A stretch of DNA of 64,000 nucleotides from the NCBI RefSeq assembly GCF_016888445.1, contig NZ_JAFEKF010000004.1:124001-188000 (forward strand). Reading direction: 5' to 3'. The stretch comes from Marinomonas ostreistagni (GTDB taxonomy: Bacteria > Pseudomonadota > Gammaproteobacteria > Pseudomonadales > Marinomonadaceae). Made by a program: the position numbers and the translations under genes. Of the stretch, positions 18,352-25,969 are shown one piece after another. The notes beneath the pieces are model-generated. The model searched no databases. It was not told the DNA's origin and saw nothing but the letters and a program-made list of their open reading frames with translations. Numbering within the stretch: position 1 is the first letter of the stretch; every line of letters begins with the position of its first letter.

Positions 18352-18440
18352 ATAGGATCAATAAAACATCAACCTTTGGTCTAAAATGGTGCATTTGAGC
18401 TTGGGAAGGACACTGGAATCGGGTATCGTCTGTCAGTAAT
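18352..18440 (+). repeat. ~90-bp noncoding segment, copy 1 (second copy at 42142-42230)
   Basis: By eye this stretch (GATCAATAAAACATC ... TTTGGTCTAAAATGG ... TTGGGAAGGACACTGG ...) aligns along its length at roughly 70% with 42142-42230. In both places it follows the TTGTACGAGCG hairpin repeats and precedes an AT-rich accessory block. It has no convincing ORF. From here to the first cassette gene (18656) I see nothing else definite. Confidence 0.55.
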
Positions 18441-18655
18441 GTGTCAGCAGTTGTGGGCTCTGTAAAATCAATCAACCCTAACAACGTGCTGTCAAAAAAA
18501 ATTATAACGCGCATGCTCGATTTTGTGTTTTAAGTTGTTGTGGGGTAAGTCTAAAAAGTGGTTTTAAAACAGGTTGTTATAGGCGACTTATTGAGCACGA
18601 TGGCACTGTGTAAACGCGCATGCGCACTATTAAAATGTTAACTGGGAAGGAACCC

Positions 18656-19201
18656 ATGAATCAGAATCTTGCGGATGAGCTGGTCACGATGATGACAGAA
18701 GACCAGCGGTTGTTGCAGCAACTCTTCGATTCCGGAGAGCTGCCATCGGAGTCTTATCATCCTCGGATGAAAGCTCTGCATGAGCAGAATGCTTCTCGCT
18801 TGAAAGAGATTATTGGTGCTCACGGCTGGCCCGGTATTTCACTAGCTGGGGAAGAGGGCGCCAAAGCTGCATGGCTGGTCGTTCAGCATTCCGTTTCAGA
18901 TCCCGAGTTCATGGGGGAGTGTGTCTTCCTACTAGAATGTGCCGTTGCAAGAGAGGATGTAGCGGGCTGGCAGTTGGCATTCCTTCAGGATCGGGTGCGT
19001 ACTCTAGCAGGCAAGTCTCAATACTACGGCACTCAGTTTGATGTTGATGAAAACGGTTGGCCGATACCGTTTCCTATTGAGGATTCTGCTACGGTTAATG
19101 AACGCCGCGCGCGTCTTGGACTGAACTCCATCGAGGAGCGCCAGGAACAAATGACTGAGCAGGAGCGGAAGCGCCGTGCCAATATCGAACAATCCAGTTA
19201 A
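18656..19201 (+). CDS. DUF6624 family protein (cassette gene 1)
   Basis: The 181-residue protein matches DUF6624: AHGWPGISLAGEEGAKAAWLVVQHS, then LQDRVRTLAGKSQYYGTQFDVDENG, PFPIED and NERRARLGL. The biochemical function is unknown. I start it at the ATG at 18656, with GGGAAGG 5 bp upstream; an ATG at 18620 has no ribosome binding site. An attC site overlaps the stop codon, so this is the first recognisable gene of the cassette array. The left cassette boundary is not clear; GTTATAGG near 18576 may be a decayed junction. Confidence 0.75.
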   Translation: MNQNLADELVTMMTEDQRLLQQLFDSGELPSESYHPRMKALHEQNASRLKEIIGAHGWPGISLAGEEGAKAAWLVVQHSVSDPEFMGECVFLLECAVAREDVAGWQLAFLQDRVRTLAGKSQYYGTQFDVDENGWPIPFPIEDSATVNERRARLGLNSIEERQEQMTEQERKRRANIEQSS

Positions 19202-19273
19202 CAAAACGCGGCACTCGGACGCCTTTGTCTCCGCTTCGCTGCGTCAAGGTCGCCGGTGCGCTCTGCGTTAGGT
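19197..19273 (+). repeat. attC site 1 (short, ~75 bp)
   Basis: Begins GTTAACAAAACGC and ends GCGTTAGGT, with the 3' consensus GTTRRRY intact. The two arms pair imperfectly around CGCTTCGCTGCG, as in aadA-type attC sites. It overlaps the stop codon of the preceding cassette gene. Confidence 0.75.
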
Positions 19274-19287
19274 ATTCAGAGGGAACT

Positions 19288-19932
19288 ATGGAAAATTACA
19301 AACCCTTGATTGGTCATTTGCCTGTAGCAGATCATGCTATTGGTACAAAACTAGCTACTTGGGAAAAGTATCAAGAGAGCCACCCAGAAATTTGGAATAC
19401 AATACAATCTATATTTTCTGGTGAACAGGATGTAAAACTACGCAGGCAAGACCTCAAAGACATCGCAGACACTCAGGATTACAACAAGTTAATAATATCA
19501 ACGATTCTATGGGGCTACTCATCAGGCATGAGAGGCAACAACTTCTCAAAGATTATCACGAAATTGCCTGAGATAGCCTCTTTATTAAAGTGTGCATCGC
19601 AAGGTATTGATGACTGGGAAACACACTACAACAAAGTAAAAGAAATTAGTGGGTTAGGGTTGTCTACATACTCAAAATTTCTCTATTTTGTTGGAGGTAA
19701 AATTGAGGGGCATGAGCCACTAATTTTGGACATTCGTGTAATTGAAGCCATCAATACAGGTATTTATAAAGAGTTTGCTGGCATGAAGCGTATAACTTAT
19801 ACAAATGCGCCAAACCTTTATCCTGAGTATCTGAAAATTATGAATGATTTTGCATTATCTTCTGAGTGCACAGCAGCACAGGCAGAGATGTTTTTATTTA
19901 TGTTTGGGCAAAACCTAAAACAACATACTTAA
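19288..19932 (+). CDS. Helix-hairpin-helix, DNA-glycosylase-like (OGG-fold) protein (cassette gene 2)
   Basis: This 214-residue protein carries a likely HhH-GPD-type element: ISGLGLSTYSKFLYF (about 125-139) reads as the hairpin, and LILDIRV, about 12 residues later, supplies the Asp expected in the catalytic position. The Lys used by bifunctional glycosylases of the OGG1 type is not at the equivalent place, so a monofunctional or non-enzymatic role is more likely. Base-excision or DNA-binding function is inferred from these motifs only. The ATG at 19288 follows AGAGGGAACT. Codons are AT-rich compared with the core genes, as expected for a captured cassette. Confidence 0.5.
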   Translation: MENYKPLIGHLPVADHAIGTKLATWEKYQESHPEIWNTIQSIFSGEQDVKLRRQDLKDIADTQDYNKLIISTILWGYSSGMRGNNFSKIITKLPEIASLLKCASQGIDDWETHYNKVKEISGLGLSTYSKFLYFVGGKIEGHEPLILDIRVIEAINTGIYKEFAGMKRITYTNAPNLYPEYLKIMNDFALSSECTAAQAEMFLFMFGQNLKQHT

Positions 19933-20024
19933 CAAAGCATTTAAGAGTGATTCGCAAAGCTTGGCAGTTTCGCTTCGCTCAAGTACAGCCAAGCACCGCT
20001 CACACCTTAATACGGCGTTATATG
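19928..20024 (+). repeat. attC site 2 (VCR-like, ~95 bp)
   Basis: Begins TTAACAAAGCATTTAAGAG and ends CACCTTAATACGGCGTTATAT. The inner arms GCTTGGC and GCCAAGC pair around a CTTCGCTCAAG centre. About 93% identical to attC site 3. The form strongly recalls the Vibrio cholerae repeats (AACAAACGCY...GCGTTA). Confidence 0.88.
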
Positions 20025-20037
20025 TTTAGAGGTAAAA

Positions 20038-20565
20038 ATGTACAATCCAGTTGAAATGCACGGACGATTTTTCGTTCTCAACTCATTCTTTCGCTCTTAT
20101 TATCTGATGGGTGGCTTAGATAAATTATGCGGGGTATACGATGCTAGCTCCAAAGAAGAATCTACGTTTACTCATATTCACAATGTGATGCTATGTGACA
20201 CAGTTATTAGTTGGTGTAAGTTATTTGGCAACGACACGGAAGAATGTCACTGGAAAAATCTAGTTACTGATTATGCGGACTTCAGGAAGCATCTTTTCTC
20301 TGATTTAGGTATTTCTGCAAAGAAATTTCGAGACTATCAGTTACAAGTCTTGGATTTTCGCAATAAGTGGGTTGTTCACTACGAGCCCAGTTACAATCAC
20401 GACATCATTCCATTATTTGAACACATGTTTGCTAGTGCACTTTGTCTACACAACTATCTTCGAGAGCAAGTGGGCAATGATTATGGTGGTCCAGAGAGTA
20501 TGGAAGATTTTGGCTCAAAGGTTGTGGAATCACTAGTTCAGCGTTTGAAAGAACCACACATATAA
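20038..20565 (+). CDS. HEPN-like protein (cassette gene 3)
   Basis: The 175-residue, mostly helical protein contains FRNKWVVHYEP, giving Arg108-x5-His114. This fits the RX4-6H catalytic motif of HEPN ribonucleases such as AbiU2-like proteins. Helices before and after the motif are consistent with a HEPN bundle. If correct, it could act as an RNase toxin or abortive-infection effector. No separate nucleotidyltransferase antitoxin is encoded next to it. The ATG at 20038 follows GAGG. Flanking attC sites 2 and 3 define a 0.6-kb cassette. The assignment rests on one motif and fold impression. Confidence 0.5.
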   Translation: MYNPVEMHGRFFVLNSFFRSYYLMGGLDKLCGVYDASSKEESTFTHIHNVMLCDTVISWCKLFGNDTEECHWKNLVTDYADFRKHLFSDLGISAKKFRDYQLQVLDFRNKWVVHYEPSYNHDIIPLFEHMFASALCLHNYLREQVGNDYGGPESMEDFGSKVVESLVQRLKEPHI

Positions 20566-20656
20566 CAAAGCATTTAAGAGTGATTCGCAACGCTTGGCAG
20601 TTTAGCTTCGCTCAAGTATAGCCAAGCGCCGCTCACGCCTTAATGCGGCGTTATGA
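20561..20656 (+). repeat. attC site 3 (VCR-like, ~95 bp)
   Basis: Begins TATAACAAAGCATTTAAGAG and ends CGCCTTAATGCGGCGTTATGA. GCTTGGC pairs with GCCAAGC. It differs from site 2 at only about six positions and overlaps the stop codon of the HEPN-like gene. Confidence 0.88.
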
Positions 20657-20675
20657 GGCATAGGAAAACTAAACC

Positions 20676-21086
20676 ATGGCTGGAATAGTTTCTAGAATTC
20701 ATCAAGGACGATATGACTCTGAAAAGAGTCTTCTAATTTTAAGGAAAAATGCCTTAGAAAAAGATCGAGTTGATGTTTTAGATGCAGTGCATCAGCGATT
20801 TAAAAAAATTCATCCTAAAATATATCAACGCTTAGTCGGTCCTTTATATGAGCGGAAAAGAGATCCTAAATATAAATGTTATTGTAATTATCCAAAAAGC
20901 TTGTATGAGGTTTACGAGGATATAATGAACGGTAGCGTTCATTTTCATTCGTTGATGTGTGATGCTTGTTGGCAGGAAGACCTTGCGAAAACATGGGGCT
21001 ATTATGGATGGGCGAGTAAACTTATTCCTAAGAGAGTATGGGATAGTCTTTGCGAAGAGCGGGCGAACGACAAGTTTGTTGAATAA
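20676..21086 (+). CDS. Hypothetical protein with paired cysteines (cassette gene 4)
   Basis: The 136-residue protein is basic at the N-terminus and has two cysteine groups, YKCYCNYP and LMCDACW, spaced about 27 residues apart, which could bind one zinc ion. I do not recognise a family. It fills the cassette between attC sites 3 and 4. The ATG at 20676 has only a weak upstream AGGAAAAC. Its AT-rich composition matches the neighbouring cassettes. Confidence 0.55.
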   Translation: MAGIVSRIHQGRYDSEKSLLILRKNALEKDRVDVLDAVHQRFKKIHPKIYQRLVGPLYERKRDPKYKCYCNYPKSLYEVYEDIMNGSVHFHSLMCDACWQEDLAKTWGYYGWASKLIPKRVWDSLCEERANDKFVE

Positions 21087-21089
21087 CCT

Positions 21090-21146
21090 TATAACAAAGC
21101 CAGCTAGTTGGGGCGCATTCTGCGCCCCTGCTGGCGGCGTTATATG
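21090..21146 (+). repeat. attC site 4 (short, 57 bp)
   Basis: Begins TATAACAAAGCCAGC and ends GCTGGCGGCGTTATAT. GCCAGC pairs with GCTGGC, and GGGGCGCA pairs perfectly with TGCGCCCC around a TTC loop. It is compact, like classical 59-base elements, and unlike the VCR-like neighbours. Confidence 0.85.
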
Positions 21147-21237
21147 GCATTGAAATCGCGTTCACTTGCAACTTATGCGGGCCTAATAAATTAAATATTC
21201 ATGAGTTCATGATCATCGATCACTAAAAGGAGTAACT

Positions 21238-24200
21238 ATGTCTGGTTGGCATGTCATGGAGAACGATATAAAGAACTGGACTGCTATAGATAAGCGCAGG
21301 TCAGAAGAGTTACTTCCTCAGCTTATATATAAACTTATACGGGCTTCATCCAATCCAAGAAAAATTGATTTTCCATTTGGGGACTCTGTATCCACCGGTG
21401 GTTGGGATGGCGAGCTTGAAGTTGATCAGGGGAATTTATTTGTGCCATCGGGAGTGTCGGCTTGGGAGTTTGGAACCGACAAAAGCGTCAACTCAAAAGC
21501 AAATGATGATTATGAAAAGCGAACCAAGGATCCTGACCCATTTGATAAAAATAACACTACCTACGTTTTTGTAACATCGAGACATTGGAAAGATAGATCC
21601 AAGTGGGAAGCCGAGAAGAACCTTGAAGAAGAATGGGGTAGCGTAAAAGCAATCAATGCAAAAGTTCTGTGTGACTGGCTGGAACAGTGCCCGGCGGTAC
21701 ATCGTTGGTTTGCAGAGTTAATAGGTAAACGGTGTCCTAATTTATGGGATATTGAACAGAGCTGGTCAAAGTTTTCCAATATCACAGAGATTTCACTCAC
21801 TGATGATTTTTTTCTCCACAAAAGGGATGAGCAAGCTGATCGCTTAAAAGATTCTTTAATGGGCAACTCCGCCAGTTATACAGTATGTGCCAAGTCTATC
21901 AATGAATCTCAAGGGTTTATTCTTTCGGTCATTTTAAATGATGATTCACTAAGCTCTAAATTTCTAACAGTGCTCAACCAGCCGGCTTGGGACGATATCG
22001 CATCATCTAAATCTCCGCTCATACTAATGCCAATTAATTTCCAGCCAAACGGGGTCGGTGATGCAGTTAGTAATGGGCATACTGTGATATTGCCTACAGA
22101 TGAATCAAGCCAGAAAACCCCTCTTATCCGTTTAGATAAGCGGCCTAGGTTAATTCAGCAGGAGGCGATTCAAAAACTCGGCTTTAATGATAGTCAGGCC
22201 TCTAAGTTATATTCTGATACTAAAGGCTATTTGGAGCCACTTCTGAGACATGAAATTTTAAGGCCTAGAGAATATATTGCACCAAAGTGGCCAACAGAGA
22301 TTGACGCAGATGTATTATTTGCAGCCTTTTTTGCCACGGCGTGGAATTCGAATAATGACAGTGACAAAGATATTTTGTCCGCTTTATCGGGAATGGATTA
22401 CGACCAGCTTGAAAAGCAACTAGATAAGCTATCCACTTTCTCTGATGCGCCTATCAGAAGAGTTGGTGCAGCTTGGCAAGTGATATCTAAGATTGACGTT
22501 TGGTTGAACATTAGAAGCTTATTGTCAGTGTCCCATATCGATAGGCTTGGTGACATTTGTGGCAAGGTGTTAGGTGATACTGATCCATCGTTTAACCTAG
22601 ATCCAGATGAAAGATGGATGGCGTCTGTTAAGGGAAATATACCCAAATATTCTGGGCTATTGAAAAGAGATATAGCTGATACTTTAGCCTTACTGTCAAC
22701 TTATAGTGATGATTATGTATCTCAGCTTGGTGGGATGTCGGTTAAGATTAAGATTGATACTTGGTTGAATCATCTTTTCAAAGATAATAACACGACGGAG
22801 TTCTGGTATTCACTTGGTAGATCTACATCACCTTTAGCGGAAGCTGCGCCAGAAGTTTTTCTAGATGCGGTAGATAGATCCTCTCTAGGTGAAAACTCAC
22901 CTTTGCTTGGCCTATTTAATTCGGAAGCCGAAGATAGTTTTACTGGCGGGTGTTACCACTCTGATCTTTTGTGGGCTTTAGAAACCATATCCTGGAATAA
23001 AAACTACCTCACTAGAGTATGTCAGGCCTTAGCAAGGCTTTCAGAAATAGATCCTGGCGGAAGATACGGTAATAGGCCATTTTCTTCATTAGTCGACATA
23101 TTTATTGGATGGGTTACATATAGCTCTGCTACGCATGATGAGCGGGCTAACCTTATTAAACAAGTCCTCTTAAAACAGTATCCCGAAGTTGCCTGGAGGT
23201 TGATGCGTGAATTATTGGTCGGTAATACCAGAACGACAAGTGGGATAGCTAGTCCAGATTATCAACATTGGGCTGAGGGGGTTGATAAAACTACTAAGCA
23301 AAGCGACTATTTTTCATATGTCGGAAAAATTGTTGATATGATGATCGCTGAAGCCGACAAAGACCCAGATAACAGATACATCGATTTAGCGAGTAACTTC
23401 GATTCCTATACCGTTACTCAGCGCGAAATAATCATTGATAAATTGCTATCAGTTGATATCGATAAGTTGTCTGAAGATTCTCGTAAAAAATTACTTAAGC
23501 GTTTAAGGGACTTAATCTCTAGGCATAGAGAGTTCTCAGGTTCCGATTGGGTATGGCCAGATGAAGTGATAACCAAATTGGAAGAGGTTTATCTGCACCT
23601 TGATTTTGATAGCCCCGTACTCAATGCGAAGTATCTTTTTGATGATCATTGGCCTGATCTGATTGACCCTGTCAAAAGAAGAAAAGTGCCCTATGATGAA
23701 AGGCAGGAATACTTAGAATATTTGCGAGTTGAAAAACTAGAAGAATTATATGATAAGTCTGGGTTTGAGGGCTTTAAAGACCTATTAGAAAACTGTCAGT
23801 TTCCTCGGCTGGTGGGTTTTTCATTATATAAGTCTAAACTAAAAGATTTATTCGTTGATGATTTGGTTGCCTGGTTAGGACAAGATGACTGTTATAAAGA
23901 GTGCTCAAATGGATATTTTTCAGCAATGGCACATTCCGACTTTACTAGTACCAAGAAAATAATTAGCGAACATCATTTGGTTGATGAAAACATTAAAAGC
24001 CAAATGCTAGTGAATTTCCCTGTTACCCAAGAAACATTCGATATACTTGATGCGTGTGAAGAGTCCGTACAAGAGAGTTATTGGCACAAGATCGCATATT
24101 ACTTTGTTCAAGATAAAGATTCCTCCTTGGTAGAGTATATTTCTAGGAACCTATTGAAGAATGGCAGACCTCTAGCTGCCATTGATGCATTTGCCCAATA

Positions 24201-25008
24201 TCTCCACCGTGGAAAAAGTGCTGGAGATCTAGATGCCAAGCTTGCTCATCAAATACTTATAAAGGTCGCTACTAACCCTGAAGATATAGATAGGGTTTCA
24301 ATACAGGCTGTAAGCCACGATATTACTCAGGCAATAAAGTTTATTCAGGATTCTGGCCAGTGCAGTGACGAAGAGGTATTGCAGGTTGAATGGCTGTATG
24401 CAAAAGCTTTTCGTCATCATGATTTCTCACCAACTTTTATTCATAAGTCAATTGCAAAAGATCCATCGAGCTTTGTGCAATTAATAAAGTGGGTCTTTGT
24501 AAGAAAAGACGGTGTTGAAGAAGAGGAAACCATGCCTAAGGAACAGGCGAAACAAGTTGCTAGTGCAGCGTGGGATATACTTGATACTTTGCACCTTTTA
24601 CCAGAAGATGACTTTATTGGTGAGTGGGTTTCATTGGCTAGGGAGCAGTTAGTTGAATGTGGCAGGTTAGATATTGGCGACCTATACATAGGAAAATACC
24701 TCTCCAAATGTCAGCCAGATGAAGAGGATAAAATTTGGCCGAAAAAGTCTGTTAGGGACACAATCGAATCTCTAAAAACGGAGTCTTTTGAAGACGGTAT
24801 AATCAACGGAAAGCTAAATTCTAGGGGTGTTACTACTAGGCATCCACACGCAGGTGGAGATCAAGAAAGGAAGCTGGCTGAGGGGTATCAAAAGGATTCA
24901 GAGTCTGTACAGTTGATATACCCGCGCACAGCTAAAATATTAAGGGAACTTGCAGATCATTATCGTTCAGATGCAAATCGTCATGATCAAACTGTAGATT
25001 TGAATTAG
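21238..25008 (+). CDS. Giant cassette protein: nuclease-like N-terminus plus long helical region (candidate defence protein)
   Basis: At 1256 residues this is very large for an integron cassette. The first ~165 residues look like a restriction-endonuclease-type (PD-(D/E)XK) domain: an early Glu (RRSEELL, ~24), STGGWDGELE (Asp57), and SAWEFGTDK (Glu77, Lys82), followed by YVFVTSRHW and a conserved LEQCPAVHRWFAELIGK. The remaining ~1000 residues are helical-repeat-like, with no P-loop that I can find. Large proteins of this N-terminal type occur in many bacteria without a fixed function; an anti-phage role is my inference from fold, size and mobile location. AAAAGGAG gives a strong ribosome binding site for the ATG. 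Base composition is AT-rich. Confidence 0.6.
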   Translation: MSGWHVMENDIKNWTAIDKRRSEELLPQLIYKLIRASSNPRKIDFPFGDSVSTGGWDGELEVDQGNLFVPSGVSAWEFGTDKSVNSKANDDYEKRTKDPDPFDKNNTTYVFVTSRHWKDRSKWEAEKNLEEEWGSVKAINAKVLCDWLEQCPAVHRWFAELIGKRCPNLWDIEQSWSKFSNITEISLTDDFFLHKRDEQADRLKDSLMGNSASYTVCAKSINESQGFILSVILNDDSLSSKFLTVLNQPAWDDIASSKSPLILMPINFQPNGVGDAVSNGHTVILPTDESSQKTPLIRLDKRPRLIQQEAIQKLGFNDSQASKLYSDTKGYLEPLLRHEILRPREYIAPKWPTEIDADVLFAAFFATAWNSNNDSDKDILSALSGMDYDQLEKQLDKLSTFSDAPIRRVGAAWQVISKIDVWLNIRSLLSVSHIDRLGDICGKVLGDTDPSFNLDPDERWMASVKGNIPKYSGLLKRDIADTLALLSTYSDDYVSQLGGMSVKIKIDTWLNHLFKDNNTTEFWYSLGRSTSPLAEAAPEVFLDAVDRSSLGENSPLLGLFNSEAEDSFTGGCYHSDLLWALETISWNKNYLTRVCQALARLSEIDPGGRYGNRPFSSLVDIFIGWVTYSSATHDERANLIKQVLLKQYPEVAWRLMRELLVGNTRTTSGIASPDYQHWAEGVDKTTKQSDYFSYVGKIVDMMIAEADKDPDNRYIDLASNFDSYTVTQREIIIDKLLSVDIDKLSEDSRKKLLKRLRDLISRHREFSGSDWVWPDEVITKLEEVYLHLDFDSPVLNAKYLFDDHWPDLIDPVKRRKVPYDERQEYLEYLRVEKLEELYDKSGFEGFKDLLENCQFPRLVGFSLYKSKLKDLFVDDLVAWLGQDDCYKECSNGYFSAMAHSDFTSTKKIISEHHLVDENIKSQMLVNFPVTQETFDILDACEESVQESYWHKIAYYFVQDKDSSLVEYISRNLLKNGRPLAAIDAFAQYLHRGKSAGDLDAKLAHQILIKVATNPEDIDRVSIQAVSHDITQAIKFIQDSGQCSDEEVLQVEWLYAKAFRHHDFSPTFIHKSIAKDPSSFVQLIKWVFVRKDGVEEEETMPKEQAKQVASAAWDILDTLHLLPEDDFIGEWVSLAREQLVECGRLDIGDLYIGKYLSKCQPDEEDKIWPKKSVRDTIESLKTESFEDGIINGKLNSRGVTTRHPHAGGDQERKLAEGYQKDSESVQLIYPRTAKILRELADHYRSDANRHDQTVDLN

Positions 25009-25073
25009 CTAAAATCTTAAGTGCTATTTTCTATGGTTCCTTCGGGTGTCTAGCGACTAGAACCTAAGTACCG

Positions 25074-25144
25074 TTTAACAAGCGCATGTTGTCGGACTGG
25101 TTTTCCGCTGCGCTCCAAACCATCCGCAAATGCGGGCGTTAGCC
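25074..25144 (+). repeat. attC site 5 (~71 bp)
   Basis: Begins TTTAACAAGCGCATG and ends CAAATGCGGGCGTTAGCC. Arms GGACTGGTTTTCC and CCAAACCATCC pair around CGCTGCGC. It closes the cassette of the giant gene. Confidence 0.8.
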
Positions 25145-25154
25145 GTCATGGGGC

Positions 25155-25189
25155 TTGCTATGCTCAAAGTGATAGAATAGTATCACTTT
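25155..25189 (+). promoter_or_regulatory. Cassette-borne promoter and palindromic operator of the toxin-antitoxin pair
   Basis: AAAGTGATA (25166-25174) and TATCACTTT (25181-25189) form a perfect 9-bp inverted repeat with a 6-bp centre. A plausible sigma-70 promoter is TTGCTA (25155-25160), 17 bp, TAGTAT (25178-25183), so the operator overlaps the -10 box. This is the expected layout for autorepression by a Phd-type antitoxin 24 bp downstream. Confidence 0.65.
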
Positions 25190-25212
25190 AGTATTCCTTT
25201 GGAGCGGCCCTC

Positions 25213-25470
25213 ATGAAAGTAGAACTAGTTACATCACTTAAACGCCAAGCAACCAAGATCCTCGCCGATCTCCACGACACTAAAGAACCAGTGTTAATTA
25301 CCGAGCATGGTAAGCCATCTGCGTATCTAGTTGATGTTGATGATTACGAGTTTATGCAAAATCGTTTGGTTATTCTTGAGGGGATCGCACGAGGTGAACG
25401 CGCACTAGCTGACGGTAAAGCGGTAAGTCATGATGAAGCCAAGGAAAAAATGTCAAAATGGCTGAAATAA
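25213..25470 (+). CDS. Phd/YefM-family antitoxin (cassette)
   Basis: The 85-residue protein matches the Phd/YefM fold: VTSLKRQATKILADL then EPVLITEHGKPSAYLVDVDDYE, followed by a helical C-terminal tail that should wrap the toxin. It would neutralise the toxin encoded downstream and, with it, repress their promoter at the palindrome upstream. The reading frame overlaps the toxin gene by 13 bp. The cassette lies between attC sites 5 and 6; toxin-antitoxin cassettes are known to stabilise large integron arrays. Confidence 0.85.
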   Translation: MKVELVTSLKRQATKILADLHDTKEPVLITEHGKPSAYLVDVDDYEFMQNRLVILEGIARGERALADGKAVSHDEAKEKMSKWLK

Positions 25471-25760
25471 TCTGGACTGAGCCAGCGTTATCTGACCTCA
25501 ACGATATCGCAGAATACATAGCACTTGAAAATATCGTAGCTGCAAAGCAGTTAGTACAAACGATCTTCTCCAAAGTCGAACGACTACAAACTTTCCCAGA
25601 GTCAGGTCGTATTCCACCCGAACTAGAACATTTAAATTATCGTGAAGTTGTCGTTAATCCATGTCGTGTTTTCTATAAGCAAGACGGCGACAAGGTGTTT
25701 ATTCTTTTTGTTATGCGTGCTGAGAGAGATTTACGTAAATTCCTGTTGAGTAAAAAATAA
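25458..25760 (+). CDS. RelE/ParE-family toxin (cassette)
   Basis: The 100-residue protein has the RelE/ParE fold: WTEPALSDLNDIAEYIALEN, FPESGRIPPEL, YREVVVNPCRVFYKQDGDKVFILFVMRAERDL. The family either cleaves ribosome-bound mRNA (RelE) or poisons gyrase (ParE); the sequence does not settle which. The ATG at 25458 lies inside the antitoxin gene, so the two are translationally coupled. Confidence 0.85.
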   Translation: MAEIIWTEPALSDLNDIAEYIALENIVAAKQLVQTIFSKVERLQTFPESGRIPPELEHLNYREVVVNPCRVFYKQDGDKVFILFVMRAERDLRKFLLSKK

Positions 25761-25776
25761 CCTTTGAGAATGAGCG

Positions 25777-25902
25777 GCTAACAAACGCTTTAAGACGGAT
25801 TCGCAACGCTTCGCTGTTTTGGTTTGATTCGACTTTTGTGTTTACGGCGTAATAAACAAGTATTGTGGTAGCGTTGCTCACACCTTAATACGGCGTTAGC
25901 CT
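25777..25902 (+). repeat. attC site 6 (long, ~125 bp, VCR-like)
   Basis: Begins GGCTAACAAACGCTTTAAGA and ends CACCTTAATACGGCGTTAGCC. The outer halves match the V. cholerae repeat type and attC sites 2 and 3, but the central loop is longer. It is the last recognisable attC; the next gene is on the other strand. Confidence 0.88.
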
Positions 25903-25969
25903 CTTCTTATTTATCTGACTACCGTATCTGGGTGGCTTTCGACGACGGCTCTAGGCTGACATCATCATT

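Noticed and set aside
18302..18514. Minus-strand 70-codon ORF
   Set aside because: It overlaps the repeated 90-bp segment, has no ribosome binding site, and the protein resembles nothing.
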